A DNA stretch of 64,000 nt from Lysinibacillus louembei (GCF_033880585.1 NZ_CP137624.1:3259501-3323500); one strand, 5' to 3'; counted from the first letter of the stretch, positions 16,616-25,253 are shown. Numbers and translations are program-made. Notes: generated by a model from the letters alone, not told the origin.

Positions 16616-16667
16616 AAGAAAAGCACCGCTAATTGTTATGTACCATACAATCAGCAGTGCTTTTTCT
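16616..16667 (-). terminator. Terminator of the M32 carboxypeptidase gene
   Basis: Long stem AAGAAAAGCACCGCTAATTG with a partner at 16648-16667 (two mismatches), T-rich on the minus-strand exit. Confidence 0.85.
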
Positions 16668-16672
16668 TGTTT

Positions 16673-18175
16673 CTATTTTAATTGGTATAGCTTCGTATAT
16701 TTCTCTTTTAAATAATCCGCTAAATATTGCGCATTTAAGCCTTCGCCCGTCGCTTCATTTAACAGCTCAAATGGCTTTTTCAGTGCGCCGTATTGATGCA
16801 CTTTGTCTGTTAGCCATTCACGGATTGGAAGTAGCTCGCCTTTGCCGCATAGCTCGTCAAAGTTTGCAATGTCTTTATCCATTGCATGCTTCCATTGCGC
16901 TGCGTACATATAGCCTAAAGCATATGATGGGAAGTAACCGAAGCTACCACCGCTCCAATGTGTGTCCTGTAGTACACCTTCAGCATCATTTGCTGGGCGA
17001 ACACCTAAATACTCTTCGTACTTATCGTTCCATACTTGTGGTAAATCCTCTACTTGTAAATCGCCGTTGAACAGCTCACGCTCGATTTCATAGCGAATCA
17101 TAATATGGAGTGGGTATGTTAATTCATCTGCTTCAATACGAATTAATGAAGGCTCTACAAAATTGATAGCAGCTAGGAACTCCTCTACTGTGACATCACC
17201 AAATTGCGCTGGTGAATTTTTTTGTAGCACTTCAAAATTATTTTGCCAAAAAGCAGGATTACGTCCTACGAAATTTTCATAAAATAGCGATTGCGATTCA
17301 TGGATACCCATTGAGGTACCTGTTGCAAGTGGTAAGCCCATTAATTTCGGATCAATATTTTGCTCGTATAGCGCATGACCGCACTCATGAATTGTACCAA
17401 ATACAGCCGAGCGGAAATCATTTTCATCATATTTCGTTGTTACACGAATATCGCCACTATTTAAGCCAATCATAAACGGGTGTACCGTCTCATCTAAGCG
17501 ACCTGCGTCAAAATCATAGCCAAGCTTCTCTAAAAGCTCTAGCGAAGCCGCATGCTGTCCCTCTTTCGGGAAATGCTTAAATAGCATAGATGTGTCTGGT
17601 TTGTTTGGTGATGCTTGAATCGCTTTTACTAATGGCACAATGGTTTCACGTAATTGACCAAACACTTTATCTAAAATATCTGTTGTCATATCTGGCTCGT
17701 ATTTATCAAGCAATGTGTTGTATGGCGAGCCGTTTTTAATGCCCCAATAGTTAATGAATTTCTTTTGATATGCAACGACTTCTTTTAAATATGGTAGGAA
17801 TAGTGCGAAATCTGATTTTTCCTTCGCCTCTTCCCAGGCATTTTCTGTCTTTGCCTGTAAAATTACATACGCTTTATACTCATCAGCAGGAATTTTTTTC
17901 GACTCATCATAGCTTTTTTTCACTTCTTCAAATAAGCGCTTTGTTACAAAATCCAGCTCACCTTGCTTTGCTTCAAGTGCTGCTAGCATTTCACCTAACT
18001 CATTTGATGTTTGTAGTGCAAATACTTCTGATGATAGTGTACCGATCACCTCAGCACGTTGCTCTAACCCCTTTTTCGGCGCTCCTGTACGCATATCCCA
18101 ATAAATAACGGAAATCGCCTCGTGATAATTTTGCATTTTCTTCACATAATCTACAAATTGTTGTTCGACTGTCAT
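16673..18175 (-). CDS. ypwA: Metallocarboxypeptidase, family M32 (thermostable carboxypeptidase 1-like)
   Basis: 500 residues, the usual length. The zinc motif HExxH (HECGH, about residues 264-268) is followed by the family segments HESQS, GSFGYFPSYALGYMYAAQ and the IRYEIE region. M32 enzymes remove C-terminal residues, preferring basic or broad substrates, in the cytosol. A strong RBS (GGGAGG) precedes ATG 18175. The B. subtilis counterpart is YpwA. A possible cre site overlaps the -35 region. Confidence 0.93.
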   Translation of the reverse strand: MTVEQQFVDYVKKMQNYHEAISVIYWDMRTGAPKKGLEQRAEVIGTLSSEVFALQTSNELGEMLAALEAKQGELDFVTKRLFEEVKKSYDESKKIPADEYKAYVILQAKTENAWEEAKEKSDFALFLPYLKEVVAYQKKFINYWGIKNGSPYNTLLDKYEPDMTTDILDKVFGQLRETIVPLVKAIQASPNKPDTSMLFKHFPKEGQHAASLELLEKLGYDFDAGRLDETVHPFMIGLNSGDIRVTTKYDENDFRSAVFGTIHECGHALYEQNIDPKLMGLPLATGTSMGIHESQSLFYENFVGRNPAFWQNNFEVLQKNSPAQFGDVTVEEFLAAINFVEPSLIRIEADELTYPLHIMIRYEIERELFNGDLQVEDLPQVWNDKYEEYLGVRPANDAEGVLQDTHWSGGSFGYFPSYALGYMYAAQWKHAMDKDIANFDELCGKGELLPIREWLTDKVHQYGALKKPFELLNEATGEGLNAQYLADYLKEKYTKLYQLK

Positions 18176-18198
18176 TTGTAAGCCTCCCTTTCCACTCT

Positions 18199-18236
18199 AT
18201 TATATTAGTTCAGTATTCGGAATGAAAGCGCTAAAT
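18199..18236 (-). promoter_or_regulatory. Promoter of the carboxypeptidase gene with possible cre site
   Basis: Minus strand TTTCAT (18222-18227), 17-bp spacer, TATAAT (18199-18204). TGAAAGCGCTAAAT (18223-18236) resembles the CcpA cre consensus TGWAANCGNTNWCA with two differences and covers the -35. The promoter is fair; the cre call is weak. Confidence 0.4.
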
Positions 18237-19148
18237 TACAAACAGTAATACTACTAGCAGCACAAAAAATATAGTCATCGACGTCCACAGCCAATTTGCT
18301 CGCTTAATCCCTTGTTTCACTTCTAAATATTCCTGTAGTACAATCGTTAACATAATGCCACCGCATAATATACCGGCATGCGTTGTCCCTAAATAGAAGT
18401 AGGACACAACAAAAGCCATCATAAAAATAATCGTATAAAGGATTCGCCATGACCAATGCAGGCTTTTTTTATTGCCATAGTCATCACGATTATAGCGATT
18501 TTTACTAATAAAGGCCGCATCGATTAGTAAAAGGACAATCAATATCCCCCACAAATACTTTTTCCAATCGGAGGATGTTGCCGTTTCATCATCAATTTGC
18601 TGCAACAGCAACATTAGCTCTGTGCCATTTGTCAGCACATATTTTTTTTGCCCATACACATCGTATAGCTCAAATACACCTGAATGACTGCCAAATTTCA
18701 AATAAAGCTGCTTATCATTTTGAAAGGTTAATAGGAGCTGATATATATTCTCTGGGGACGTTAACTGTCCATCCCACGCCTGTTCAACAACGGTTGGTGC
18801 TGTGACAATACGCTGAAATTTCGCTAACAGTTGCTTGTCAGTCGTCACTTTTTTATTGACGTACGAGGCTGAATTCAAATTCAAATTGCGCTCCGGTTTA
18901 TCTGTCAACAGGACAGTTATTTTTGCCAATTCATCTGTTAGTTGTGCCTGTTGCTGCGGCTGTACTGGCTGTCTTATATCCATCAAATAAAATAACAGCA
19001 AAATGCAAGCGATTGTCACAAGTGCAAAGCGTGGTGCGAATAATTGCTTGCGCTTGACACGTACCATTAAGCGCTTCTTTTGCTGTAAGCGCGCTTGCTC
19101 ATCCCACTGTACACGCGTGATTTGCTGTAAGCGGTCATCTAGTTTCAT
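18231..19148 (-). CDS. Putative anti-sigma factor, membrane protein
   Basis: 305 residues from ATG 19148, which follows GGAGGTGAGG; it overlaps the sigma gene by 14 bp. N-terminal cytosolic stretch of about 40 residues (basic, WDEQARLQQKKRL), a first membrane helix near 48-62, an external region (about 65-195), and further hydrophobic segments near 200-220, 235-260 and 285-305. The gene order and overlap are typical of ECF sigma/anti-sigma pairs, but no zinc-binding anti-sigma motif (HxxxCxxC) is visible, so the role is inferred from position. Confidence 0.65.
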   Translation of the reverse strand: MKLDDRLQQITRVQWDEQARLQQKKRLMVRVKRKQLFAPRFALVTIACILLLFYLMDIRQPVQPQQQAQLTDELAKITVLLTDKPERNLNLNSASYVNKKVTTDKQLLAKFQRIVTAPTVVEQAWDGQLTSPENIYQLLLTFQNDKQLYLKFGSHSGVFELYDVYGQKKYVLTNGTELMLLLQQIDDETATSSDWKKYLWGILIVLLLIDAAFISKNRYNRDDYGNKKSLHWSWRILYTIIFMMAFVVSYFYLGTTHAGILCGGIMLTIVLQEYLEVKQGIKRANWLWTSMTIFFVLLVVLLFVI

Positions 19149-19641
19149 TAGCCTCACCTCCAAGCAATTTTTGCAATGCCCTCATGCCTCGCTCTGTATG
19201 ATTGCGTACCTGTGCTTCTGTACAATTTAAAATGCCGGCCGTTTCTTTAATGGAGTAGCCTTCAATTTTGCGAAGGACGATGCACTCTCGATAGGCTAAT
19301 TTGAGCTGACCGAGCGCCGTATATAGCTCTGCATCTGCCGCTTGCTTCAGTAGCCATTGTTCTGGTATGTATGTTTCCTCTATGCCGTCATATCGCGCTA
19401 TAAATGGAATAAATTTAATTAAGCGCTTGCGCCTGTAATAATCGTAAACGGTATTGCGCGCAATCGTCACAAGCCATGTTTTCATTTGGGCATCTCCACG
19501 AAAGGTCGTGCTATTTTTTAATGCTTTGATAAAGGTGTCTTGCGTTAAATCCTCCGCCGTTTCCTTATGTCCAACTAAAAAATAAATAAATTGGAACAGT
19601 TCCTTGCTATAAGCATCGTAATATTCATCAAAACGAAGCAT
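19135..19641 (-). CDS. ECF-type RNA polymerase sigma factor
   Basis: 168 residues. Region 2 is ELFQFIYFLVGHKETAEDLT, continuing QDTFIKAL; region 4 is the HTH around LAYRECIVLRKIEGYSIKET and CTEAQVRNHTERGMRAL. No region 3, as expected for ECF factors (group 4). It could drive the TGTAAC-N16-CGAC/CGTC promoters in this window, which is inference. Its own upstream region has CGTCTA at 19666-19671 but no good TGTAAC at the right distance, so self-activation is unclear. The next gene is its likely anti-sigma. Confidence 0.9.
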   Translation of the reverse strand: MLRFDEYYDAYSKELFQFIYFLVGHKETAEDLTQDTFIKALKNSTTFRGDAQMKTWLVTIARNTVYDYYRRKRLIKFIPFIARYDGIEETYIPEQWLLKQAADAELYTALGQLKLAYRECIVLRKIEGYSIKETAGILNCTEAQVRNHTERGMRALQKLLGGEANETR

Positions 19642-19686
19642 GGGTATCCCCCTTCCCTATTTAAATAGACGGACGATAAACGCATT

Positions 19687-20229
19687 TTACTCACCTTTTT
19701 GGCGCAAAATTTGTACAAGCACCTCACTGAGCTCTTCAGGTGTTTCCTGAAAATCGTGCTGTGCCCATTGCAATGCTACGCCAATAATCGCGTTGCTCTG
19801 ATAGGCAATGAAATAATCATTGTGAACATGTGCATTTTCCCGTAAATTCACCGTAATCTGCTCAAGCAGCATATAGTAATAGGCTAAAGGTGCATTTTTC
19901 GAAAAAACGATGCGATAAAAGTTTTCATATTTTTTTATATGATGGAAAATACGCACCGTTTTCGGATCGAGCTCCTTAATTTTTAATGGTGTTTTTGTCC
20001 GCAACGGCTCTAAATAAGCTTCTCGTAAATCAGCAATAATTTGCTCAAAAAAATCCGCGAATAATGCATCGACACTTTCATAATGCAAATAAAATGTCCC
20101 TCGATTGATTTGGGCTCTTTGACATAGCACCGATATTTTAATTTTCTCTAGTGGCATCTCCTTTAATAATGCGATAAGTGTTTCATGCAATCGCTCCTTT
20201 GTCTTGATAACACGTAAATCCACTGACAT
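19687..20229 (-). CDS. TetR/AcrR family transcriptional regulator
   Basis: 180 residues from ATG 20229; AGGGGTG lies just upstream and the GTG inside it is less likely. The N-terminal HTH (about 8-55, LCQRAQINRGTFYLHYESVD) is typical of TetR proteins; the C-terminal helical ligand domain resembles the TetR_C group of Bacillus regulators. Divergent from the SDR gene, with a 22-bp palindrome over the SDR start site that it probably binds. The ligand is unknown. Confidence 0.88.
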   Translation of the reverse strand: MSVDLRVIKTKERLHETLIALLKEMPLEKIKISVLCQRAQINRGTFYLHYESVDALFADFFEQIIADLREAYLEPLRTKTPLKIKELDPKTVRIFHHIKKYENFYRIVFSKNAPLAYYYMLLEQITVNLRENAHVHNDYFIAYQSNAIIGVALQWAQHDFQETPEELSEVLVQILRQKGE

Positions 20230-20266
20230 TTTTAGCACCCCTATTCAACGTTTTTTCGAAATTTGT

Positions 20267-20279
20267 TGTTTAATAAACA
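20267..20279. promoter_or_regulatory. Secondary palindrome near the TetR promoter
   Basis: TGTTTA-A-TAAACA, resembling a half of the main operator (TGTTCAATAA). It may let the regulator repress itself. Confidence 0.35.
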
Positions 20280-20298
20280 TCCTTGCTTTTATTGCATA

Positions 20299-20352
20299 TT
20301 GAAAACGTTATCTACTATCCAGTATAATTTTTATTGAACAGATGTTCAATAA
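20299..20352 (+). promoter_or_regulatory. SDR promoter with TetR-type operator
   Basis: TTGAAA (20299-20304), 18-bp spacer, TATAAT (20323-20328). A perfect palindrome, TTATTGAACA-GA-TGTTCAATAA (20331-20352), follows the -10 and covers the expected start point, the usual place for TetR repression. Confidence 0.75.
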
Positions 20353-20383
20353 ATGACATTTAACTACTTAGGAGGAATTGGCG

Positions 20384-21142
20384 ATGAAATTACAAGGTAA
20401 AGTAGCAATCGTAACGGGTGCCGCATCAGGCATGGGCTTGGCTATCGCAGAAAGCTATGCACAGGAAGGCGCAAAAGTAGTTGTTTCAGACTTAAATTTA
20501 GCAGGTGCAGAGGAAGTAGTAGCGAAAATTAAAGCGGCTGGTGGCGACGCCTTTGCGATTAGCACAGATGTCACATCAGAAGCGGATTTACAGCATTTAT
20601 TTGATAAAACGTTAGAAACATACAGACAGCTTGATATTTTAGTGAACAATGCAGGGATTATGGATGGAATGGAGCCTGTCGGTGAAGTAACAAATGACCG
20701 CTGGGACAAAGTATTTGCAGTGAATACAACGGCTGTTATGCAATCGATGCGTCTTGCAACAGATATTTTCTTAAAACAAGGCCATGGGGTGATTGTCAAC
20801 AATATTTCAGCAGGTGGCTTGTATGGTGCACGTGCTGGTGCAGCTTACACAGCATCTAAGCATGCGGTTGTTGGTTTAACAAAAAATACAGCCTTTATGT
20901 ATGCAGATAAAAATATTCGCTGTAACGGCATCGCACCAGGTGGTGTTGCAACAAATATCGCCTCATCCATGTCGAGCATTAGCCAAACAGGTATTGCACG
21001 TCAGCAGCTCGGCATGGCGATTAATCCGCGCATTGGACAGCCCTCAGAAATCGCAGCACTTGCTGTCTTTTTAGGCTCGGATGATGCAAGCTTTATCAAC
21101 GGCCAAGTCATCGCAGCAGATGGTGGCTGGACAGCTTATTAA
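20384..21142 (+). CDS. Short-chain dehydrogenase/reductase (SDR)
   Basis: 252 residues from ATG 20384 (AGGAGG 7 nt upstream). Classical SDR: cofactor motif TGAASGMG (about 12-19), NNAG (about 88-91), catalytic Ser in NISAGG, YTASK (Tyr about 155, Lys about 159), PGGVATN after the active site. Asp in VSDLNL at the end of beta-2 suggests NAD(H) preference. The substrate is unknown; glucose 1-dehydrogenase-like or 3-oxoacyl reductase-like annotation would be common. Probably repressed by the divergent TetR regulator, so a xenobiotic or lipid ligand is likely. Confidence 0.9.
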   Translation: MKLQGKVAIVTGAASGMGLAIAESYAQEGAKVVVSDLNLAGAEEVVAKIKAAGGDAFAISTDVTSEADLQHLFDKTLETYRQLDILVNNAGIMDGMEPVGEVTNDRWDKVFAVNTTAVMQSMRLATDIFLKQGHGVIVNNISAGGLYGARAGAAYTASKHAVVGLTKNTAFMYADKNIRCNGIAPGGVATNIASSMSSISQTGIARQQLGMAINPRIGQPSEIAALAVFLGSDDASFINGQVIAADGGWTAY

Positions 21143-21147
21143 ACATG

Positions 21148-21184
21148 AAAAGAGACCGCCGAATCGCTCGACGGTCTTTCTATT
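21148..21184. terminator. Bidirectional terminator between SDR and yqhY
   Basis: Stem AGACCGCCGA (21153-21162)/TCGACGGTCT (21168-21177), A- and T-rich flanks, convergent genes. Confidence 0.88.
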
Positions 21185-21591
21185 TACGCTTTATTAGCGC
21201 TCACATTGTCAAATTGAATTGCTGTAATATGCACATTCACTTCGCTTGTTTCAATTGCTGTCATATTCAAAATCGCTTGGCGAATGGAAGCTTGAACATC
21301 CTTTGCCACCTTTGGAACGGCAAAGCCATATTTCACTGAGCAAAATACATCAATGACGATGCGTCCATCCTCTGACATCGCAGACTTAATCCCTTTTGAA
21401 TGTACTTTTTTCCCAAATTTCTCTACAACGCCTGACGCAAAATTGCCACGTGTCGCCGCTACCCCTTCAACCTCTGTCGCAGCAATCCCTGCAATGACCT
21501 CGATTACCTCAGGAGCCACTTCAATCTGTCCGAGCTCCTCCTTACCTGTTGGCGTTGGTTGTACAAATGATGTTGGTTGTTTTTCAGCCAT
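21184..21591 (-). CDS. yqhY: Asp23/Gls24 family envelope stress protein YqhY
   Basis: 135 residues, one Asp23 domain (about 20-120): IAGIAATEVEGVAA, VDVFCSVKYGFAVPKVA and a C-terminal VNVHITAIQF. It lies downstream of accB-accC, as in B. subtilis, where YqhY modulates acetyl-CoA carboxylase activity. Here a 330-bp gap with a terminator and a 21-bp repeat array separates it from accC, so it probably has its own promoter. Confidence 0.9.
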   Translation of the reverse strand: MAEKQPTSFVQPTPTGKEELGQIEVAPEVIEVIAGIAATEVEGVAATRGNFASGVVEKFGKKVHSKGIKSAMSEDGRIVIDVFCSVKYGFAVPKVAKDVQASIRQAILNMTAIETSEVNVHITAIQFDNVSANKA

Positions 21592-21733
21592 GTTCAGCCA
21601 TCCTCTCTTTCTCTCGCATTGCTACTTAACTATAGCCATCTATCACTTTCTTTATTATACTACATTCCTTATGGAAAATGCTTAGCAATTGCATTGGATT
21701 TTTTACGAGGCAATTAACATAACTTCGGAGGCT

Positions 21734-21838
21734 ATTTGATCACCTTTGGCTGTTATTTGAGCGAATTTGGCTTCTATTTGATCACTTTTATGAGTTATTT
21801 GATCACTTTTGGCTGTTAATTGATCACTTATAGCAAGT
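21734..21838. repeat. 21-bp-period intergenic array R3 (TTGATCACTT class)
   Basis: Five units starting at 21734, 21755, 21776, 21797 and 21818, exactly 21 bp apart. Four carry ATTTGATCAC or AATTGATCAC; the second carries ATTTGAGCGAATTTGG, which links this class to the GGGCGAATTT class at 61603. It lies downstream of accC and upstream of yqhY. Confidence 0.9.
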
Positions 21839-21852
21839 TGAATATTTTTAAT

Positions 21853-21893
21853 CTAAAAAACCCGTTAACTAAATAATTTTAGTTAACGGGTTG
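21853..21893 (-). terminator. Terminator of accBC
   Basis: Perfect 15-bp stem AACCCGTTAACTAAA (21859-21873) with its complement (21878-21892), then TTTTTT on the minus strand. Confidence 0.92.
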
Positions 21894-21921
21894 AGATATT
21901 TCCATTTTATTCCCCAAAAAC

Positions 21922-23283
21922 TTACTTCGCCTTCTCAGCCACACCCAACACATCATTCTCTTCCAAGAACTTCGTGTTGAACTTCGCTGATTTGAATACA
22001 TCGTTGTTCATCAATGCTTGGTGGAATGGGATGGTTGTGTGTACACCATCTACCATAAACTCGCTTAATGCGCGATTCATTTTAGCGATAGCTTCCTCAC
22101 GCGTGTCTGCGTGGACGATTAGCTTCGCGACCATTGAATCGTAGTATGGTGGAATTGTGTAGCCTGGATATACCGCTGAGTCTACGCGTACACCGTAGCC
22201 GCCTGGTGCTAGGTAGTCTGTTACTTTACCCGCAGATGGCATAAAGTTTTTGTATGCGTTTTCAGCATTGATTCGGCATTCGATTGCCCAGCCATTGATT
22301 TTAATATCCTCTTGTTTGAATGGTAGCTTCTCGCCAGAGGCAATTTTTAATTGCTGCTGTACAAGGTCAACACCTGTAATCATTTCTGTCACAGGATGCT
22401 CTACTTGGATACGTGTGTTCATTTCCATGAAGTAGAACTTGTCCTCTTGGTAATCGTAAATGAATTCGATTGTACCTGCACCCTCGTAATTACATGCTTT
22501 CGCTGCTTTCACAGCGGCTTCGCCCATTTCTGCACGGCGCTCCTCTGAAAGTGCTGGTGATGGCGCTTCCTCGACAAGCTTTTGCATGCGGCGTTGTACG
22601 GTGCAATCGCGCTCACCTAAGTGCACAACATTGCCATGACCGTCTGCTAATACTTGAATTTCGCAGTGACGGAAGTATTCGATAAACTTCTCTAAGTATA
22701 CGCCTGGGTTGCCAAATGCTGCGGCAGCTTCCTTTTGTGTAATTTCAATGCCTTTAACAAGCTCTTCCTCTGTGCGAGCAACACGGATACCTTTACCACC
22801 ACCGCCAGCAGTTGCTTTAATGATGGCAGGGTAGCCGATTTCAGCAGCCCACTTCTTACCTGTTTCGATATCAGGTACAATGCCTGTCCCTGGTACAAGT
22901 GGTACATTGGCTTTTTCCATCGTCGAACGTGCTACATCCTTAATCCCCATAATTTTAATTGAATCTGAGGATGGGCCGATAAATTTAATGCCAGCATTTT
23001 CACATGCTTCCGCAAAGTCAGCGTTTTCAGATACAAAGCCATAGCCTGGATGGATGCCATCTGCACCAGTTTTTTGTGCCACGCCTAATAATGCTGGGAA
23101 GCTTAAATAAGAATCCTTTGATAAGCGTGGGCCAATGCAATATGCCTCGTCTGCTAGCTTCACATGTAACGCCTCAGCGTCTGCCTCAGAATAAACAGCT
23201 ACTGTTTCAATACCTAACTCTTTACATGCGCGAATGATACGAACCGCGATTTCTCCACGATTGGCAATTAATACTTTTTTCAT
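21922..23283 (-). CDS. accC: Biotin carboxylase subunit of acetyl-CoA carboxylase
   Basis: 453 residues from ATG 23283 (GAGGGGTG upstream). ATP-grasp carboxylase: N-terminal MKKVLIANRGEIAVRI, glycine loop GGGGKGIRVA, FMEMNTRIQVEHPVTE around the active-site Arg, C-terminal biotin carboxylase domain. It carboxylates the biotin on AccB with ATP and bicarbonate, the first step of fatty acid synthesis. Follows accB by 14 bp in one operon. Confidence 0.97.
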   Translation of the reverse strand: MKKVLIANRGEIAVRIIRACKELGIETVAVYSEADAEALHVKLADEAYCIGPRLSKDSYLSFPALLGVAQKTGADGIHPGYGFVSENADFAEACENAGIKFIGPSSDSIKIMGIKDVARSTMEKANVPLVPGTGIVPDIETGKKWAAEIGYPAIIKATAGGGGKGIRVARTEEELVKGIEITQKEAAAAFGNPGVYLEKFIEYFRHCEIQVLADGHGNVVHLGERDCTVQRRMQKLVEEAPSPALSEERRAEMGEAAVKAAKACNYEGAGTIEFIYDYQEDKFYFMEMNTRIQVEHPVTEMITGVDLVQQQLKIASGEKLPFKQEDIKINGWAIECRINAENAYKNFMPSAGKVTDYLAPGGYGVRVDSAVYPGYTIPPYYDSMVAKLIVHADTREEAIAKMNRALSEFMVDGVHTTIPFHQALMNNDVFKSAKFNTKFLEENDVLGVAEKAK

Positions 23284-23297
23284 GAAAAGCACCCCTC

Positions 23298-23798
23298 TTA
23301 TTCAGCTTTTACTAGGAATAATGGTTGACCGTATTCCACAAGTTGACCGTCTTTTACAAGAATTTCAACGATTTCACCTTTCACTTCTGCCTCGATTTCG
23401 TTGAACAGTTTCATTGCCTCTACGATACAAACAATTGTTTCTTCGCCTACTTTATCTCCCACTTTTACATAAGCTGGAGATTCTGGGTTTGGTGCTTGAT
23501 AGAATGTACCAACCATTGGTGATGTAATTTGGTGTAAATCTGCATCCTCTTGGACAGGTGCTTTTTCAACAGGTGCTACAGCTGCTGGCGCTTCCACTGC
23601 TTTTGGTGCCGGCGCTGCTTCAACTACTGGCGCTGCTGGTGCTGCCACAACTACCTCGGCTTTCGGTGCAACAACCTCTGTTACATTTCCTTTTTTCTTT
23701 AACTTTACTTTTGCTCCGTTTTCTTCATATACAAACTCGTCAATTGATGAAGCATCTACTAGTTTAATAATTTCACGAATCTCTTGAATTTTGAACAT
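23298..23798 (-). CDS. accB: Biotin carboxyl carrier protein of acetyl-CoA carboxylase
   Basis: 166 residues. N-terminal region (1-45), an Ala/Pro-rich flexible linker (about 46-86), and a biotinyl domain whose target is Lys130 in [13 protein letters not shown]. It carries CO2 from AccC to the carboxyltransferase. Located directly downstream of the spoIIIA locus, as in B. subtilis. The biotin uptake gene bioY lies 36 kb away in the window. Confidence 0.97.
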   Translation of the reverse strand: MFKIQEIREIIKLVDASSIDEFVYEENGAKVKLKKKGNVTEVVAPKAEVVVAAPAAPVVEAAPAPKAVEAPAAVAPVEKAPVQEDADLHQITSPMVGTFYQAPNPESPAYVKVGDKVGEETIVCIVEAMKLFNEIEAEVKGEIVEILVKDGQLVEYGQPLFLVKAE

Positions 23799-24013
23799 GC
23801 CAAACTCTCCCTTATTGCTTAATATTATAACTACGATAACTATTTTATAATTTATTAAGCCATTTTGAAATAGTTATTTATAAATTCCAAAGAAATCAGC
23901 GTAACACAGCACATCTGAAACAAAAAACGATATTTTCTGACAATTATTTTTTCACTATAGTAGTTGTAGGACCTCCAAGGACTAACAAATTAAAATGAAT
24001 TTTCGCAAAATAA

Positions 24014-24069
24014 ATGTGAGACTTTAGTTCAGGTTGCTTTTGAAAAAAAGCACCTTAGTAAAGACTCAC
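24014..24069 (-). terminator. Long imperfect hairpin after spoIIIAH
   Basis: Outer arms 24014-24027 and 24056-24069 pair at 12 of 14 positions (TGTGAG/CTCACA ends); an inner stem pairs GGTTGCTTTT with AAAAAGCACC. It is 16 bp past the spoIIIAH stop. The minus-strand exit is only moderately U-rich, so it could be a terminator or an mRNA-stabilising hairpin. Confidence 0.5.
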
Positions 24070-24084
24070 ACTATTATTATAAAT

Positions 24085-24621
24085 TCAATAATAATTTGAT
24101 TGTACGTTTACTGTTACTTGCACGCCTTCGCCTTGCTCAGACATGACTACATAAATAATTTCATTTGCTTCCTCTTTAGACATTTCGTCAGACATAACCG
24201 TTACGGCCACTTTCTCATCCTCTACACGTACGAAAGCATCCGAGTAGCCTAGAGATTTAATAAGCATTTCGAGCATTGCCTCAGCAGAGTCGCGCTTAAT
24301 TAATGCGTTCATTTCATTATATGCTTCATTTTTTTCCTCTGCTGAATATTGATCAGATGCGATTTTTTGCGTATATTGCTCTCTTAGCTGGCTGCGCTCA
24401 TTTTCTACCTCCATGCGCATTTGCTCAAATAAATAATTTTCAGATTGCACTGCCTTTGTTTCCTCTGGTAAACCTGTTAACGTTGTTTCCTGCATCGTCT
24501 CATCTGAGAAAATCGCCATCAAATTGATATTTCGATCATCTTCAAATACATAATACACAGAAATCACTGCCGCTAAGCTAAAGAGTGTCAAAAACCATAC
24601 TGTTTTACGTTTCACTTTCAT
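24085..24621 (-). CDS. spoIIIAH: Stage III sporulation protein AH
   Basis: 178 residues from ATG 24621 (AAGGAGATGG upstream). One N-terminal membrane helix (about 7-25), an extracellular helical linker with charged heptads, and the YscJ/FliF-like ring-building domain at the C-terminus (SAEAMLEMLIKSLGYSDAF to the end). In B. subtilis SpoIIIAH on the mother-cell membrane binds forespore SpoIIQ to form the feeding-tube channel. B. subtilis AH is about 218 residues, so this form is shorter. It overlaps spoIIIAG by 17 bp. Confidence 0.92.
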   Translation of the reverse strand: MKVKRKTVWFLTLFSLAAVISVYYVFEDDRNINLMAIFSDETMQETTLTGLPEETKAVQSENYLFEQMRMEVENERSQLREQYTQKIASDQYSAEEKNEAYNEMNALIKRDSAEAMLEMLIKSLGYSDAFVRVEDEKVAVTVMSDEMSKEEANEIIYVVMSEQGEGVQVTVNVQSNYY

Positions 24622-24997
24622 TGTCCATCTCCTTTTTTCGCATCGGTACAATCATAATACGGTGTACAGGAATCTCCATGACACGACTAACGACTTGTAC
24701 GAGTTCTCGTTGTACAGTCGGCTCCACCGCACCTTCACTGACAATTAAAATGCCTGTTACGCGCCCTTCCTTTGCGCGAAAATAATCACTTAATATCGCC
24801 TCACCTTGCTGTTCATAATGCACATATACTTTTACTTGTCCTACACCTGCCATTTCTTGAAGCGTTTGTTCAAGCTGAGAGCTGCCAGCTTGTTCATCTG
24901 TTGCAGGTGTCTTCTGATTCATCACAAGAAAAATAACAACTAAAATAATCGGTATAACGAGTAATGGTAGATTTAATCGCTTCTCCACATACTTCAA
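24605..24997 (-). CDS. spoIIIAG: Stage III sporulation protein AG (short form)
   Basis: 130 residues from TTG 24997, chosen for its RBS AAAGGGGGT. One membrane helix (about 10-26), then the ring-forming domain (LEQTLQEMAGVGQVKVYVHY; GILIVSEGAVEP; VSRVMEIPVHRIMIVPM). SpoIIIAG makes a large ring in the mother-cell side of the feeding tube. B. subtilis AG is about 229 residues, so the segment between the anchor and the ring domain is much reduced here. A SigmaE-like promoter sits about 95 bp upstream. Confidence 0.9.
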   Translation of the reverse strand: MKYVEKRLNLPLLVIPIILVVIFLVMNQKTPATDEQAGSSQLEQTLQEMAGVGQVKVYVHYEQQGEAILSDYFRAKEGRVTGILIVSEGAVEPTVQRELVQVVSRVMEIPVHRIMIVPMRKKEMDNESET

Positions 24998-25094
24998 CTT
25001 ACCCCCTTTAGTTACTTACGCCTCTACTTTAGATTTGTTAAAAAATCTATGACATCCACAAGGGGCTAATAGCTCCCTAGGGGAAAATTACCAC

Positions 25095-25123
25095 ATTATA
25101 TGATAGGCTTTTTCTTTATATGC
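25095..25123 (-). promoter_or_regulatory. Candidate internal SigmaE promoter before spoIIIAG
   Basis: Minus strand GCATATA (25117-25123), 14-bp spacer, CATATAAT (25095-25102), close to the SigmaE pattern (kmATATT, 14-15 bp, CATACAHT). An internal promoter for the last genes of this locus is known in B. subtilis. The -10 plus flank (14-mer at 25089-25102) recurs at 26769-26782 before spoIIIAC with one mismatch. Confidence 0.5.
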
Positions 25124-25253
25124 GCAGGAAATTGACAATGTAGCTGTAAAAGCAAAGGAACAATGCTAAGCGAATATAGACGATAAATCTTGGCTCATCT
25201 GCAATAAGTAGCAGGCATTGTCCAACTAAAACGAGTGCAAGTATCGTCATCAT
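25116..25253 (-). CDS. 45-residue membrane protein in the spoIIIAF position
   Basis: 45 residues starting MMTILALVLVGQC; its ATGATG overlaps the spoIIIAE stop, so translation is coupled. Two hydrophobic stretches (about 2-17 and 24-40) joined by DEPRF. B. subtilis has the roughly 206-residue SpoIIIAF here; this protein lacks its external ring domain and I cannot show homology. It may be a decayed AF reduced to its membrane hairpin, or an unrelated small protein. The region from its stop to spoIIIAG holds a SigmaE-like promoter but no AF remnant I could find. Confidence 0.6.
   Translation of the reverse strand: MMTILALVLVGQCLLLIADEPRFIVYIRLALFLCFYSYIVNFLRI

Noticed and set aside
16633-17070. 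145-codon frame antisense to the M32 carboxypeptidase gene
   Set aside because: Composition typical of a reverse-strand shadow (Leu/His/Arg-rich), no RBS, and it begins in the terminator hairpin.
20455-20802. 115-codon frame antisense to the SDR gene
   Set aside because: Shadow of a Gly/Ala-rich Rossmann-fold gene; no start signals.
21734-21838. Tandem array considered as a CRISPR
   Set aside because: Units are 21 bp with drifting sequence and no constant repeat plus unique spacer pattern of 60-70 bp; no cas genes are near.
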